Assembly (NCBI RefSeq): GCF_963082495.1
Contig: NZ_CAUJAN010000002.1
Span: forward strand, 399,480-463,479
From: Methanobrevibacter sp. V74
GTDB taxonomy: Archaea > Methanobacteriota > Methanobacteria > Methanobacteriales > Methanobacteriaceae
Length of the DNA stretch: 64,000 nucleotides
Direction of reading: 5' to 3'
Of the stretch, positions 57,171 to 64,000 are shown one piece after another. Under the pieces are notes generated by a model. It was not told the origin of the DNA, searched no databases, and saw only the letters and a list, made by a program, of their open reading frames with translations. Both the position numbers and the translations under genes were made by a program. Positions within the stretch are counted from its first letter, which is position 1; the number at the start of each line of letters is the position of its first letter.

Positions 57171-57974
57171 TTGACCATTTATGGAAGGATTAAAATTAAC
57201 TCAGAAGAACAATTAGATTTTTTAATTAATTATTTACTTAATGAAAAAGGAGAATATATTCCTATTCCAAAAGATTATCAATTAAAGAGAAGATTGCTTC
57301 GCTTACTAATGAATATAAGGCCACCTTCAGAAATATCGGGGGAATTTTTAGAGGTTCAAGATGAATTTTTAAGCGCTGAAACATTAAATAAGACTCTAAT
57401 CTCTCCAGATGATATTAAAGAAGTTAAAGGAAAGCTCATGTTGTGGCAGGGGGATATTACAACTCTAAAAGTTGATGGAATTGTCAATGCGGCTAACTCT
57501 AAATTACTTGGTTGTTTTATACCTCAACATAATTGCATTGATAATGTAATCCATTCTGCTGCCGGAGTTCAGCTAAGGGAGGAATGCAATAAAATTATGG
57601 AAATTCAAAATCATGATGAGGAAGTGGGTAAAGCAAAAATTACAAGTGCTTATAACTTGCCTTCAAAATATGTGATTCACACAGTTGGTCCTAAAATTCT
57701 AGAAGGTCAAGAGCCTTCTATGGACAAGTATGAAGATTTAAAAAGTTGTTATGTGTCTTGTTTAGATATTGCTAAGTATAATCAACTTGAATCCATTGCA
57801 TTTTGTTGTGTTTCAACAGGGGTTTTTAATTTTCCACAAGATCTTGCAGCAAAAATTGCAATCGAAACGGTTAGTGATTATTTAAAATCAAATGAAACAA
57901 CTTTAAAACATATTATTTTTAATGTTTTTACAGATAAGAATTATTTAATTTATAAGGAATTATTAAATGGATAA
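57171..57974 (+). CDS. Zinc-dependent macrodomain ADP-ribosyl hydrolase
   Basis: This 267-residue protein has an N-terminal helical part (about 1-80) and a macrodomain (about 85-265). [42 protein letters not shown] has the ADP-ribose site and the Cys-His-Cys zinc ligands (GCFxPxHxC) of the Zn-macro group that removes ADP-ribose put on by class M sirtuins. [16 protein letters not shown] is the phosphate loop. The start is TTG 57171, directly after an in-frame stop and about 23 bases from the TATA centre, so the message is probably leaderless. The next gene, a sirtuin, overlaps by 8 bp. Confidence 0.92.
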   Translation: MTIYGRIKINSEEQLDFLINYLLNEKGEYIPIPKDYQLKRRLLRLLMNIRPPSEISGEFLEVQDEFLSAETLNKTLISPDDIKEVKGKLMLWQGDITTLKVDGIVNAANSKLLGCFIPQHNCIDNVIHSAAGVQLREECNKIMEIQNHDEEVGKAKITSAYNLPSKYVIHTVGPKILEGQEPSMDKYEDLKSCYVSCLDIAKYNQLESIAFCCVSTGVFNFPQDLAAKIAIETVSDYLKSNETTLKHIIFNVFTDKNYLIYKELLNG

Positions 57975-58815
57975 ATTTATTTTAAGACTAGATGAAGCTA
58001 GTAAAGTTATTGATGAAGCGGATTATATATTAATTGGTGCTGGTGCTGGCCTTTCAACGGCTGCTGGAGTTGATTATGGTGGAAAAAGGCATGAAAGATA
58101 CTTTAAAGATTTCATAGATAAATACGGGTTTAAAGACATGTATTCTTCATCATTTTATAATTTCGACACTCCCGAAGAGCGTTGGGCTTATTGGGCAAGA
58201 CATATTTTTGCAAATCGCTATGATATGGGCAAAACCAATGTTTATCAGAAGTTGTTAAAATTAGTTGAAAATAAAGAGTATTTTGTAATAACAACCAATG
58301 TTGAACATCAATTTTGGATAAATGGCTTTGAAAATAAAAGGATATTTGCAACACAGGGAGATTACGGTTTATTACAATGTAGTAAAGCATGTCATGATAA
58401 ATTATATCCTAATGAGAAATTAGTAACAGAACTTTTAGAAAAAACAGATGATTGCAGGGTTCCTTCAGATTTGGTTCCATATTGTCCAGTTTGTGGAGAA
58501 GAAATGGATGTTAATCTAAGAAAAGATAATTTCTTTGTTGAAGATGAAAAATGGAGGGGGATGTATAATAACTATGCGGGATTTTTAGAAAAAATCGACA
58601 ATGAAAAAGTAGTATTTTTAGAATGCGGTGTTGGTTTTAATACTCCATCTATTATTCGCTTCCCATTTGAGAGAATGGCATTGTCAAACTCCAATGCAAT
58701 ACTTATTAGATTAAATCTAGATTATCCTCAAGCTACACATGAAAATGAAGATAAAACTATAAGTTTTGATGAGAATATTGAAGAAATCTTAGATTATTGG
58801 CTTTCAAGAGTTTAA
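57967..58815 (+). CDS. Class M (SirTM) sirtuin, predicted protein ADP-ribosyltransferase
   Basis: This 282-residue Sir2-fold protein has [19 protein letters not shown] at 21-39 for NAD binding. TTNVEHQF places Asn111, and FATQGDYG places Gln130 where deacylating sirtuins have the catalytic His. The Asn and Gln are 19 apart, as in the Asn118/Gln137 pair described for the staphylococcal SirTM that ADP-ribosylates a lipoylated GcvH-like protein. Zinc ligands are Cys138, Cys142, Cys173 and Cys176. It is translationally coupled to the macrodomain gene, and its stop overlaps the convergent phosphatase gene by 12 bp. No GcvH-L or LplA2 gene is nearby, so the target is unknown. Confidence 0.9.
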   Translation: MDKFILRLDEASKVIDEADYILIGAGAGLSTAAGVDYGGKRHERYFKDFIDKYGFKDMYSSSFYNFDTPEERWAYWARHIFANRYDMGKTNVYQKLLKLVENKEYFVITTNVEHQFWINGFENKRIFATQGDYGLLQCSKACHDKLYPNEKLVTELLEKTDDCRVPSDLVPYCPVCGEEMDVNLRKDNFFVEDEKWRGMYNNYAGFLEKIDNEKVVFLECGVGFNTPSIIRFPFERMALSNSNAILIRLNLDYPQATHENEDKTISFDENIEEILDYWLSRV

Positions 58816-60930
58816 ATTTTCTATTTCTTTTTTTAAGAATTTATAAATTGATTCAGCACCGATTAAGTCTCCAGGATCTTTCCAATCGGAAGGATATAAA
58901 ATAAATGGTTTTGTCTGATTTCCACCAAGACCTCCATGACTTCCAATTAACTCTTCAAATGCACAAACTTCATCATTTTCACTATCGTAGAAGCTATTAA
59001 CCATTATGTCGGGCATGTTTTTAAAAGAATTTTGTCTTTTTAAGTGACGGGGGGCATTCGGTCCAAAGTTTTCAAGTGGATTTTCCCCAACTATTTTGTC
59101 ATTTTCTAAGTAATAAATACCATTTTGACCAATAACCATTCCGCCGTTACTTATTGAATCTACAAGAACAAATCCGATTCCTGGATGATTTACAAGTCCC
59201 GGAATTAAATCAGGGAATAACATTACGATTTCTTCATAATTAAGGCGCTGTCTCCATTGGGTTAGATAAATCAAACCCATATTTCCGGAACCTAAAACTA
59301 TCAATTCTGACTTTTCAGCTTTTTTAGTGCTGTGTTCTACACTTTCATATCCGGCAATATATTCCAGACTGTTGGAATACTTTTTTCTCAGATTTAAGTA
59401 TTGTTCATTTTCAAAAATAATTTCAGGTTTTCTGTTTTGAATTTCTTCAAGGATGTTTTGAAGTGATCCCTCTTCATCAAATAAATCGTCACGAATGCTT
59501 TCCACATGTTTTTTAATGTTTTTTAATTTCTTATTTTCAGGTATCATTGCATCTCTAAAGTGGTCAATGCCATATTCGGCCCTATACATTTTTAGATCAT
59601 CTGGCAGAAGTCTTCTCACGTAATTTCCAAGTGTAATTCCATATCTTTGTTTAAATGTGGCTCCCTTGCTTTGTCCATGGTCTGATAGAACAACTATTTT
59701 ATAATCTCTATCGGCCATTTCAATGGTGGTCAGTAATCTTTGAAATTGGTTATCTATTTGCTTTAAAACACCCCATACATCATTATCTTCCACTCCAGAG
59801 TGATGTGCTACTTCATCATATCCCATAAATGTAGTGTATGCTGTGTCAATCTCACCAATTAATATTTCACTTGACAACACGTCTGTTGAAGCCTCTCTTA
59901 AAATAACATTGGCTCCAGATCTAACTGCGGCATAAACAATAGTTCTTCTAAGTCGGGGTTGTATATTTTTTATTTTATGGGTTATTTGTGATTTTAATTC
60001 AACCAAAATGTCCCATAAGAATAAAACAAAGATTCTTTGGAAATTATAAGGGTCTAAAAAGATGGTATGTAGTGTTTTGTTGTAGATTCTTTTCATTGAT
60101 TTTAATTTTGAAGAGGTTAATGTGAAAAGTTTACTGTCTCCTGAAAACATGTTGGAGATACTAATTCCATTTACAAGCAAACCTTCTCCATTGCTTATTC
60201 TTTTTTCAATTTCAGGTGCGTGACTTAATTTTCCCGATACGACAATTCTATTATCGTCTTCTTTTTCAACCCATCTGTAGGCAATAATGTCTTTGTTATT
60301 TCCGTGAAGGATTCCTGCCTGGCTGGCTCCAGTTTGTGAGGATAAATCAGTTTCCCATTCTTTTAAATCATGGGAGTTGATGTCTATCCAACTTTTAAGG
60401 GTCGGCATAACTCCTTTATCAATTGCTTTTTTTAAAGTATTAATTGATAAACCATCAATTTCAAGCATTATAACTCCAGGATATTGTTTTTTATAAGGAG
60501 TTTTTTGTTTTAATGCATTTTTTAAGATATTTTTTATATAGCTGTCATGATAATTTGTGTTTGTTATATTCATGATAAATGTTGTAACTATTGCAATAAC
60601 AAGGGGAGCTTCTAAAAACCCATAAAAACCAACAGAAACTCCTGGAATGAAGTATGTTGTTATATAAAATATCAATGAATTTATTAATAATCCTCCAATA
60701 CCTAATGTAACAATAATAAATTTCATTAAAAAATGTCTAAAAACTGGCCATAAAAGTGAATTGGCTATGTAAAAGGCAATTACAATAATTAAAGCATTAT
60801 AACTAGGTCCAATTATAAAATCAGTACAAATGCACTCGACAAAAAATACGGCTACAATATTGGATATAATAATCAATATTGTGGTAATTATTGTATTTAG
60901 CGAGGAGATTATCTGGTTTTTAAAACTCAT
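58804..60930 (-). CDS. Holin-like membrane domain fused to alkaline-phosphatase-superfamily phosphodiesterase
   Basis: The 708-residue protein has four membrane helices (about 8-130) resembling the phage-holin-4 type family, followed by a cytoplasmic or external alkaline-phosphatase/phosphodiesterase domain. Metal-site motifs are MLEIDGLS near 155-162, SSQTGASQAGILHG near 197-210 with the nucleophile Thr or Ser, TTFMGYDEVAHHSG near 365-378 and VVLSDHGQSKG near 410-420. A late GSHGGLGG is near 660. The architecture also occurs in bacteria; no phage genes are here, so it is a cell-envelope enzyme, perhaps acting on a phosphodiester lipid or glycan. The next gene overlaps by 4 bp (ATGA). Confidence 0.85.
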   Translation of the reverse strand: MSFKNQIISSLNTIITTILIIISNIVAVFFVECICTDFIIGPSYNALIIVIAFYIANSLLWPVFRHFLMKFIIVTLGIGGLLINSLIFYITTYFIPGVSVGFYGFLEAPLVIAIVTTFIMNITNTNYHDSYIKNILKNALKQKTPYKKQYPGVIMLEIDGLSINTLKKAIDKGVMPTLKSWIDINSHDLKEWETDLSSQTGASQAGILHGNNKDIIAYRWVEKEDDNRIVVSGKLSHAPEIEKRISNGEGLLVNGISISNMFSGDSKLFTLTSSKLKSMKRIYNKTLHTIFLDPYNFQRIFVLFLWDILVELKSQITHKIKNIQPRLRRTIVYAAVRSGANVILREASTDVLSSEILIGEIDTAYTTFMGYDEVAHHSGVEDNDVWGVLKQIDNQFQRLLTTIEMADRDYKIVVLSDHGQSKGATFKQRYGITLGNYVRRLLPDDLKMYRAEYGIDHFRDAMIPENKKLKNIKKHVESIRDDLFDEEGSLQNILEEIQNRKPEIIFENEQYLNLRKKYSNSLEYIAGYESVEHSTKKAEKSELIVLGSGNMGLIYLTQWRQRLNYEEIVMLFPDLIPGLVNHPGIGFVLVDSISNGGMVIGQNGIYYLENDKIVGENPLENFGPNAPRHLKRQNSFKNMPDIMVNSFYDSENDEVCAFEELIGSHGGLGGNQTKPFILYPSDWKDPGDLIGAESIYKFLKKEIENLNS

Positions 60931-61796
60931 CCTATATCAATTCTTTTTTTATTTTTTCTTTTAAGAGTTATAATTGTAATTTCCGGTTTACAATTAATCC
61001 TAATTCTAAATGAATTTGTGCCTAATCCTTTACTGGTGTATTGAATCATATTCCTTACTTTATAAAGGCCAACAGGATATTTAGTTGAATTCGGGCCTCT
61101 AAATGGTGTTGTTTCAAACTTGGGAATGATAAATTGCCCTCCATGTGAATGGCCTGAAAGTTGTAAATCGATTTTTCCAGTTTGAGACGATTCTTTTGCA
61201 AAATCAGGTTCATGGACAAGTAAAATTGTTGGATAATTGTCATCTAATTTTGCTAAAACTTCATCCAGTCTATCAGCACAAACAGTACATGAATCGACAC
61301 CTGCCAAATTAACTTTATCATTGCCTTTTACCAATTTAACCACATCATTACTTAAATCAACAATGTCTGATTCTTTAAATATTTTTCTGATTTTATCTGA
61401 ACCCATCCAATGGTCATGATTTCCTAAAACACCAAATTTTCCATCTTTTTTATTTAATTTACTAAAAGATTCTTTTAGTGAAACATCGTAATCCTCAATA
61501 ACATATGAGACATAATCTCCTGTTAGTGTAATCAAATCAAAGTTTAAAGTATTGACATAGTCTACAAGATCATCTAAATATTCAGGATTAATCCATTGGC
61601 CTAAATGGATATCACACAGATTTAAAATTCTGTAATTTTGAAAATTCTCTCCTAAATTATCTAATTCAATGTCAATTTCAACAAGTTCAATATTTTCTTC
61701 ACTGAATTTTTTGTCCGGAAGTGAAAAGGTCATTGCATCTTGAATTCCCTGCCTGATTTTCATTGCTTGAGGTTTTTCAATTTCATCATCTTTCAT
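60927..61796 (-). CDS. Calcineurin-like metallophosphoesterase
   Basis: The 289-residue protein has the five phosphoesterase blocks: NLCDIHLGQW near 57-66, LTGDYVS near 88-94, VLGNHDHWM near 123-131, LLVHEPDF near 195-202 and LSGHSHGGQF near 211-220. It belongs to the YkuE/LpxH-like branch, which acts on phospholipids or nucleotide-sugar lipids. No signal peptide is seen. Its stop overlaps the start of the holin-phosphodiesterase gene by 4 bp, which suggests the two act on a common envelope substrate. The ATG at 61796 is close to the divergent ychF promoter. Confidence 0.88.
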   Translation of the reverse strand: MKDDEIEKPQAMKIRQGIQDAMTFSLPDKKFSEENIELVEIDIELDNLGENFQNYRILNLCDIHLGQWINPEYLDDLVDYVNTLNFDLITLTGDYVSYVIEDYDVSLKESFSKLNKKDGKFGVLGNHDHWMGSDKIRKIFKESDIVDLSNDVVKLVKGNDKVNLAGVDSCTVCADRLDEVLAKLDDNYPTILLVHEPDFAKESSQTGKIDLQLSGHSHGGQFIIPKFETTPFRGPNSTKYPVGLYKVRNMIQYTSKGLGTNSFRIRINCKPEITIITLKRKNKKRIDIG

Positions 61797-61850
61797 TAAA
61801 TATAATATGATTTCTGAAACTATTTATAATTTTAAATACAAATAATAAAA

Positions 61851-63050
61851 ATGATTATTATGCTTCAAATTGCAGTTACTGGAAAACCAAATGTGGGCAA
61901 ATCATCATTTTTCAATTCAGCAACAGCTTCATCTGTTGAAATGGCAAATTATCCATTTACAACCATTGATGCAAACAAAGCGGTTGCTCATGTAATAAAG
62001 GATTGTCCATGTAAAGAATTAGAAGTTACTTGTAATCCTCATAATTCAATTTGTAAAGATGGAAAAAGGTTACTTCCAATTGAATTAATAGACGTTGCAG
62101 GGCTTGTTCCTGGGGCACATGAAGGAAAGGGATTAGGTAATAAATTTTTAGATGATCTGATGCAAGCAAAAGTGTTTATTCATGTTGTAGATGCTTCAGG
62201 TTCAACAAATATTGAAGGAAATCCTGTTGATCCTGGAACTCATGATCCTCTTGAAGATATTGAGTTTTTAGAAGAGGAAATAGTAATGTGGATGTATGGA
62301 ATATTATCACGTAATTGGGTTAGACTTATAAGAAAAGTAGGTGCTGAACACTTAGATATTTCAAAAGTGTTATTTGATCAATTATCTGGAACTGGAATAG
62401 CTATAGAAGATATTATAGAAGCTAAAAGAAATATTGAGCCAGATTATAATAGGTGGGATGAAGAAGATTTAATCGAATTAACTAGAAATATCTTACATAT
62501 TGCTAAACCAATGATGATTGTTGCAAATAAAGCAGATTTACCTACTTCTGCTGAAAATATTAAGAAGATTAAGGAAAAATATCCAAATGTAATTCCAGCT
62601 TCAGCAGAATCTGAAATAGCACTTGTAAGAGCATCTGAAGCAGGTTTAATATCATATTTGTCTGGAGATGACCATTTTGAAATTCTTGAAAAAGATAAAT
62701 TAAATGAAAATCAGCTTAAGGCTCTAGAATATATTCAGACAAATATTTTAGATGTTTATGGAAGCACTGGCATTCAAGATGCTTTAAATTATGGTATTTT
62801 TGAATTATTGAAGAATATTGTTGTTTATCCAGTTCAGGATGAACATAAATACACAGATCAAAAAGGCAATGTTTTGCCTGATGGTTTTTTAGTTCCTAAA
62901 GGTTCTAATCCTCGTGAATTGGCTTATATTGTCCATACTGATATTGGAGATAAGTTCATGCATGCTGTTGATGCAAGAAAAAACATGCGTGTGGCAAGTG
63001 ATTATGAGCTAAAAGATGGAGATATTATTAGTATTGTAACTAGAGGCTAA
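61851..63050 (+). CDS. ychF: YchF/OLA1-type P-loop NTPase with TGS domain
   Basis: The protein of about 396-399 residues is an Obg-related NTPase that binds ribosomes. G1 is [14 protein letters not shown] near 8-21 and G3 is [20 protein letters not shown] near 80-99. The G4-type motif is [10 protein letters not shown] near 222-231, canonical NKxD in this archaeal branch. The C-terminal TGS domain (about 310-399) ends [11 protein letters not shown]. Cysteines in [17 protein letters not shown] near 50-66 suggest a metal or redox site in the archaeal insertion. ATG 61851 or ATG 61860 could start it. Confidence 0.94.
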   Translation: MIIMLQIAVTGKPNVGKSSFFNSATASSVEMANYPFTTIDANKAVAHVIKDCPCKELEVTCNPHNSICKDGKRLLPIELIDVAGLVPGAHEGKGLGNKFLDDLMQAKVFIHVVDASGSTNIEGNPVDPGTHDPLEDIEFLEEEIVMWMYGILSRNWVRLIRKVGAEHLDISKVLFDQLSGTGIAIEDIIEAKRNIEPDYNRWDEEDLIELTRNILHIAKPMMIVANKADLPTSAENIKKIKEKYPNVIPASAESEIALVRASEAGLISYLSGDDHFEILEKDKLNENQLKALEYIQTNILDVYGSTGIQDALNYGIFELLKNIVVYPVQDEHKYTDQKGNVLPDGFLVPKGSNPRELAYIVHTDIGDKFMHAVDARKNMRVASDYELKDGDIISIVTRG

Positions 63051-63073
63051 TTCCTCCACTTTTTTATTTTTTA
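63043..63073 (+). terminator. ychF terminator
   Basis: GAGG at 63043-63046 pairs with CCTC at 63053-63056 around the stop codon. It is followed by a long T-rich tract. Confidence 0.5.
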
Positions 63074-63074
63074 G

Positions 63075-63350
63075 ATACAGGTCTAAATTAACTTTTAACT
63101 TAACATCTGATGAATTAAAGGAATATTATTTCTTAAAAGAAGAATTAGAGAGTTTTTATCAATGAAATTTAAGAGGCTCAGTTAGTAAAATTGATTTATT
63201 CATTATTTAACTTGTGAAAAGTTAGAAGAAGCCAGTATTAAACAATAGGATAATGAAACATTATCTGTTACTAATTCAAATTTTAAATCAGACGGAAATT
63301 TTAAGTGTATTGAATAAACAATAATTCATTGAAAAAGAAATATGAAAAAC
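63075..63350 (+). pseudogene. Coding relics downstream of ychF
   Basis: The region has no intact gene but contains protein-like fragments in different frames. FRYRSKLTFNLTSDELKEYY then FLKEELESFYQ ends at a stop near 63164. Further on, EEASIKQ, a stop, then DNETLSVTNSNFKSDGNFKC ends near 63320. This looks like one or two small genes broken by stops and shifts. I cannot name the family. Confidence 0.35.
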
Positions 63351-63377
63351 ATTTAAATTTAAAGTAAAATTTCAAAA

Positions 63378-63521
63378 ATGGTTAAAAGTAATCTGGATAA
63401 AGCATATGATGATGCTATGATGCATATTATGATATTTCAAATTCTAATGAAAAAAGGAAATTGGAAAACAATTTCAATAAATATGGGGACTTCTGAAAAT
63501 AATAGGAATAAATCTAGATGA
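63378..63521 (+). CDS. Possible 47-residue small protein, perhaps a gene fragment
   Basis: ATG 63378 opens a 47-codon frame with a helical, Met-rich N terminus (MVKSNLDKAYDDAMMHIMIF). Near 63485 the coding-like signal passes to another frame (LLKIIGINLDDVNVGNIKNL), which runs in frame into the next gene at 63580. This suggests a single small gene broken by a frameshift rather than a working 47-residue protein. No clear ribosome site is seen. Confidence 0.3.
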   Translation: MVKSNLDKAYDDAMMHIMIFQILMKKGNWKTISINMGTSENNRNKSR

Positions 63522-63579
63522 TGTAAATGTTGGAAATATAAAAAATCTCTTAAAAGATCATGATTTAAAGAGGAATAAT

Positions 63580-63894
63580 ATGAAAAAAGTAAAAATCACA
63601 GTTATGAAAAAAGTCCGACATGATGATTTAATCGAGAAATACGAAAATCCACTTGAACATGAATGTGATGTGGAAGTAGGTGAGGTATTCATTGCAAATA
63701 GTTGGGTTAAACCTGATAATTTCTGTGATAGTGCATGGGAAAATTTATATCCATTTGTTTTAGCGTTATCTCATGGAGCTGAAGATTTTTATGAAGGTTG
63801 GATGAAAAATAAAAAATCTGCAATGATATCTTGCAATGATGGATTTCGTCCTGTCAGTTTTCTTTTAGAAACTTTAGATGAAGATGCTGATTAA
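63580..63894 (+). CDS. TIGR04076-family small protein
   Basis: This 104-residue protein matches the pattern I recall for TIGR04076: KKVKITVMKKVRHDDLIEKY at the start, a Cys in HECDVEVGEVF near residue 29, NSWVKPDNFCDSAWENLYPFVLALSHGA near 41-68 and ISCNDGFRPVSFLLE near 83-97. Three or more conserved cysteines hint at metal or redox binding, but the function is unknown. AGAGGAATAAT precedes ATG 63580. Coding relics lie upstream. Confidence 0.75.
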   Translation: MKKVKITVMKKVRHDDLIEKYENPLEHECDVEVGEVFIANSWVKPDNFCDSAWENLYPFVLALSHGAEDFYEGWMKNKKSAMISCNDGFRPVSFLLETLDEDAD

Positions 63895-64000
63895 ATTGGT
63901 GATATGGATAAAAGTATTCGGATCATGTAGTTTACTATATTAACTTCAAAGAATATTCGAAAATAAATCAAATTTGGAAATTATAATCTGTTTTGACACT

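Noticed and set aside
58804-60930. Holin-like domain considered as a sign of a prophage
   Set aside because: No other phage genes, integrase or attachment sites are nearby, and the domain is fused to a phosphodiesterase as in cellular proteins.

Overview
The window is archaeal and looks like a host-associated Methanobrevibacter-type methanogen (order Methanobacteriales). It is strongly AT-rich, with GGTGAT/GGAGG ribosome sites and TATA-box promoters. Marker genes are mtd (F420-dependent methanogenesis), Fae-Hps, the Kae1-Bud32 fusion, archaeal replication factor C, Hef, archaeal-type ThrRS, an aconitase-X protein of the archaeal mevalonate route, two Mur-ligase homologues of the pseudomurein type, and large Ig-like adhesin proteins. 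The species cannot be named from the sequence alone.

Layout. 7-1787: an IS4-family insertion sequence with perfect 24-bp ends and a 9-bp target duplication, its transposase broken by a frameshift, sitting just upstream of the thrS promoter. 1.8-6.1 kb: thrS, fae-hps, a zinc-ribbon protein and a coiled-coil protein. 6.3-13.0 kb: a four-gene operon for an exported, membrane-anchored CobN-like chelatase homologue, a DUF2162-type membrane protein, an ExbB/TolQ-type proton channel and a DUF2149-type ExbD-like partner. A 1385-residue surface protein with three DUF3344-like units follows. 17.4-25.9 kb: an iron-sulfur flavoprotein, a flippase, a ModE-like regulator, ferredoxin, hisB, mtd, tRNA-Val, ilvE, uppP, cobT. 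26-36.7 kb: kae1-bud32, XTPase, rpsO, RecJ-like nuclease, acnX large subunit, two Mur ligases, hef. 36.7-47.1 kb: sugar isomerase-like protein, PIN-ATPase-KH protein, hisI, hisS, a possible structured RNA, aroE, rfcL, rfcS, htpX, trmI. 47.2-52.5 kb: leuS, nadE, a repeat-rich intergenic region holding a second IS end, and a Get3/ArsA ATPase. 52.5-56 kb: a small membrane protein with a decayed tandem copy, then a second adhesin-like protein. 56-64 kb: cbiE and an HxlR regulator divergent from a zinc-macrodomain plus class-M sirtuin pair, a holin-like/alkaline-phosphatase fusion, a metallophosphoesterase, ychF, coding relics and a TIGR04076-type protein.

How the genes work together. Most of the window is housekeeping: translation and tRNA modification, clamp loading, histidine and shikimate synthesis, cobamide synthesis (cbiE, cobT) and cell-wall precursor handling (Mur ligases, UppP, flippase). 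The two least understood systems are the CobN-like/ExbB-like envelope operon, whose make-up recalls the bacterial hmuSTUV haem-utilisation genes, and the HxlR-controlled ADP-ribosylation pair, which lacks its usual lipoyl-carrier partners. Relic genes at 34.1, 52.9 and 63.1-63.5 kb and the IS traces show ongoing gene decay between tightly packed, often overlapping genes.
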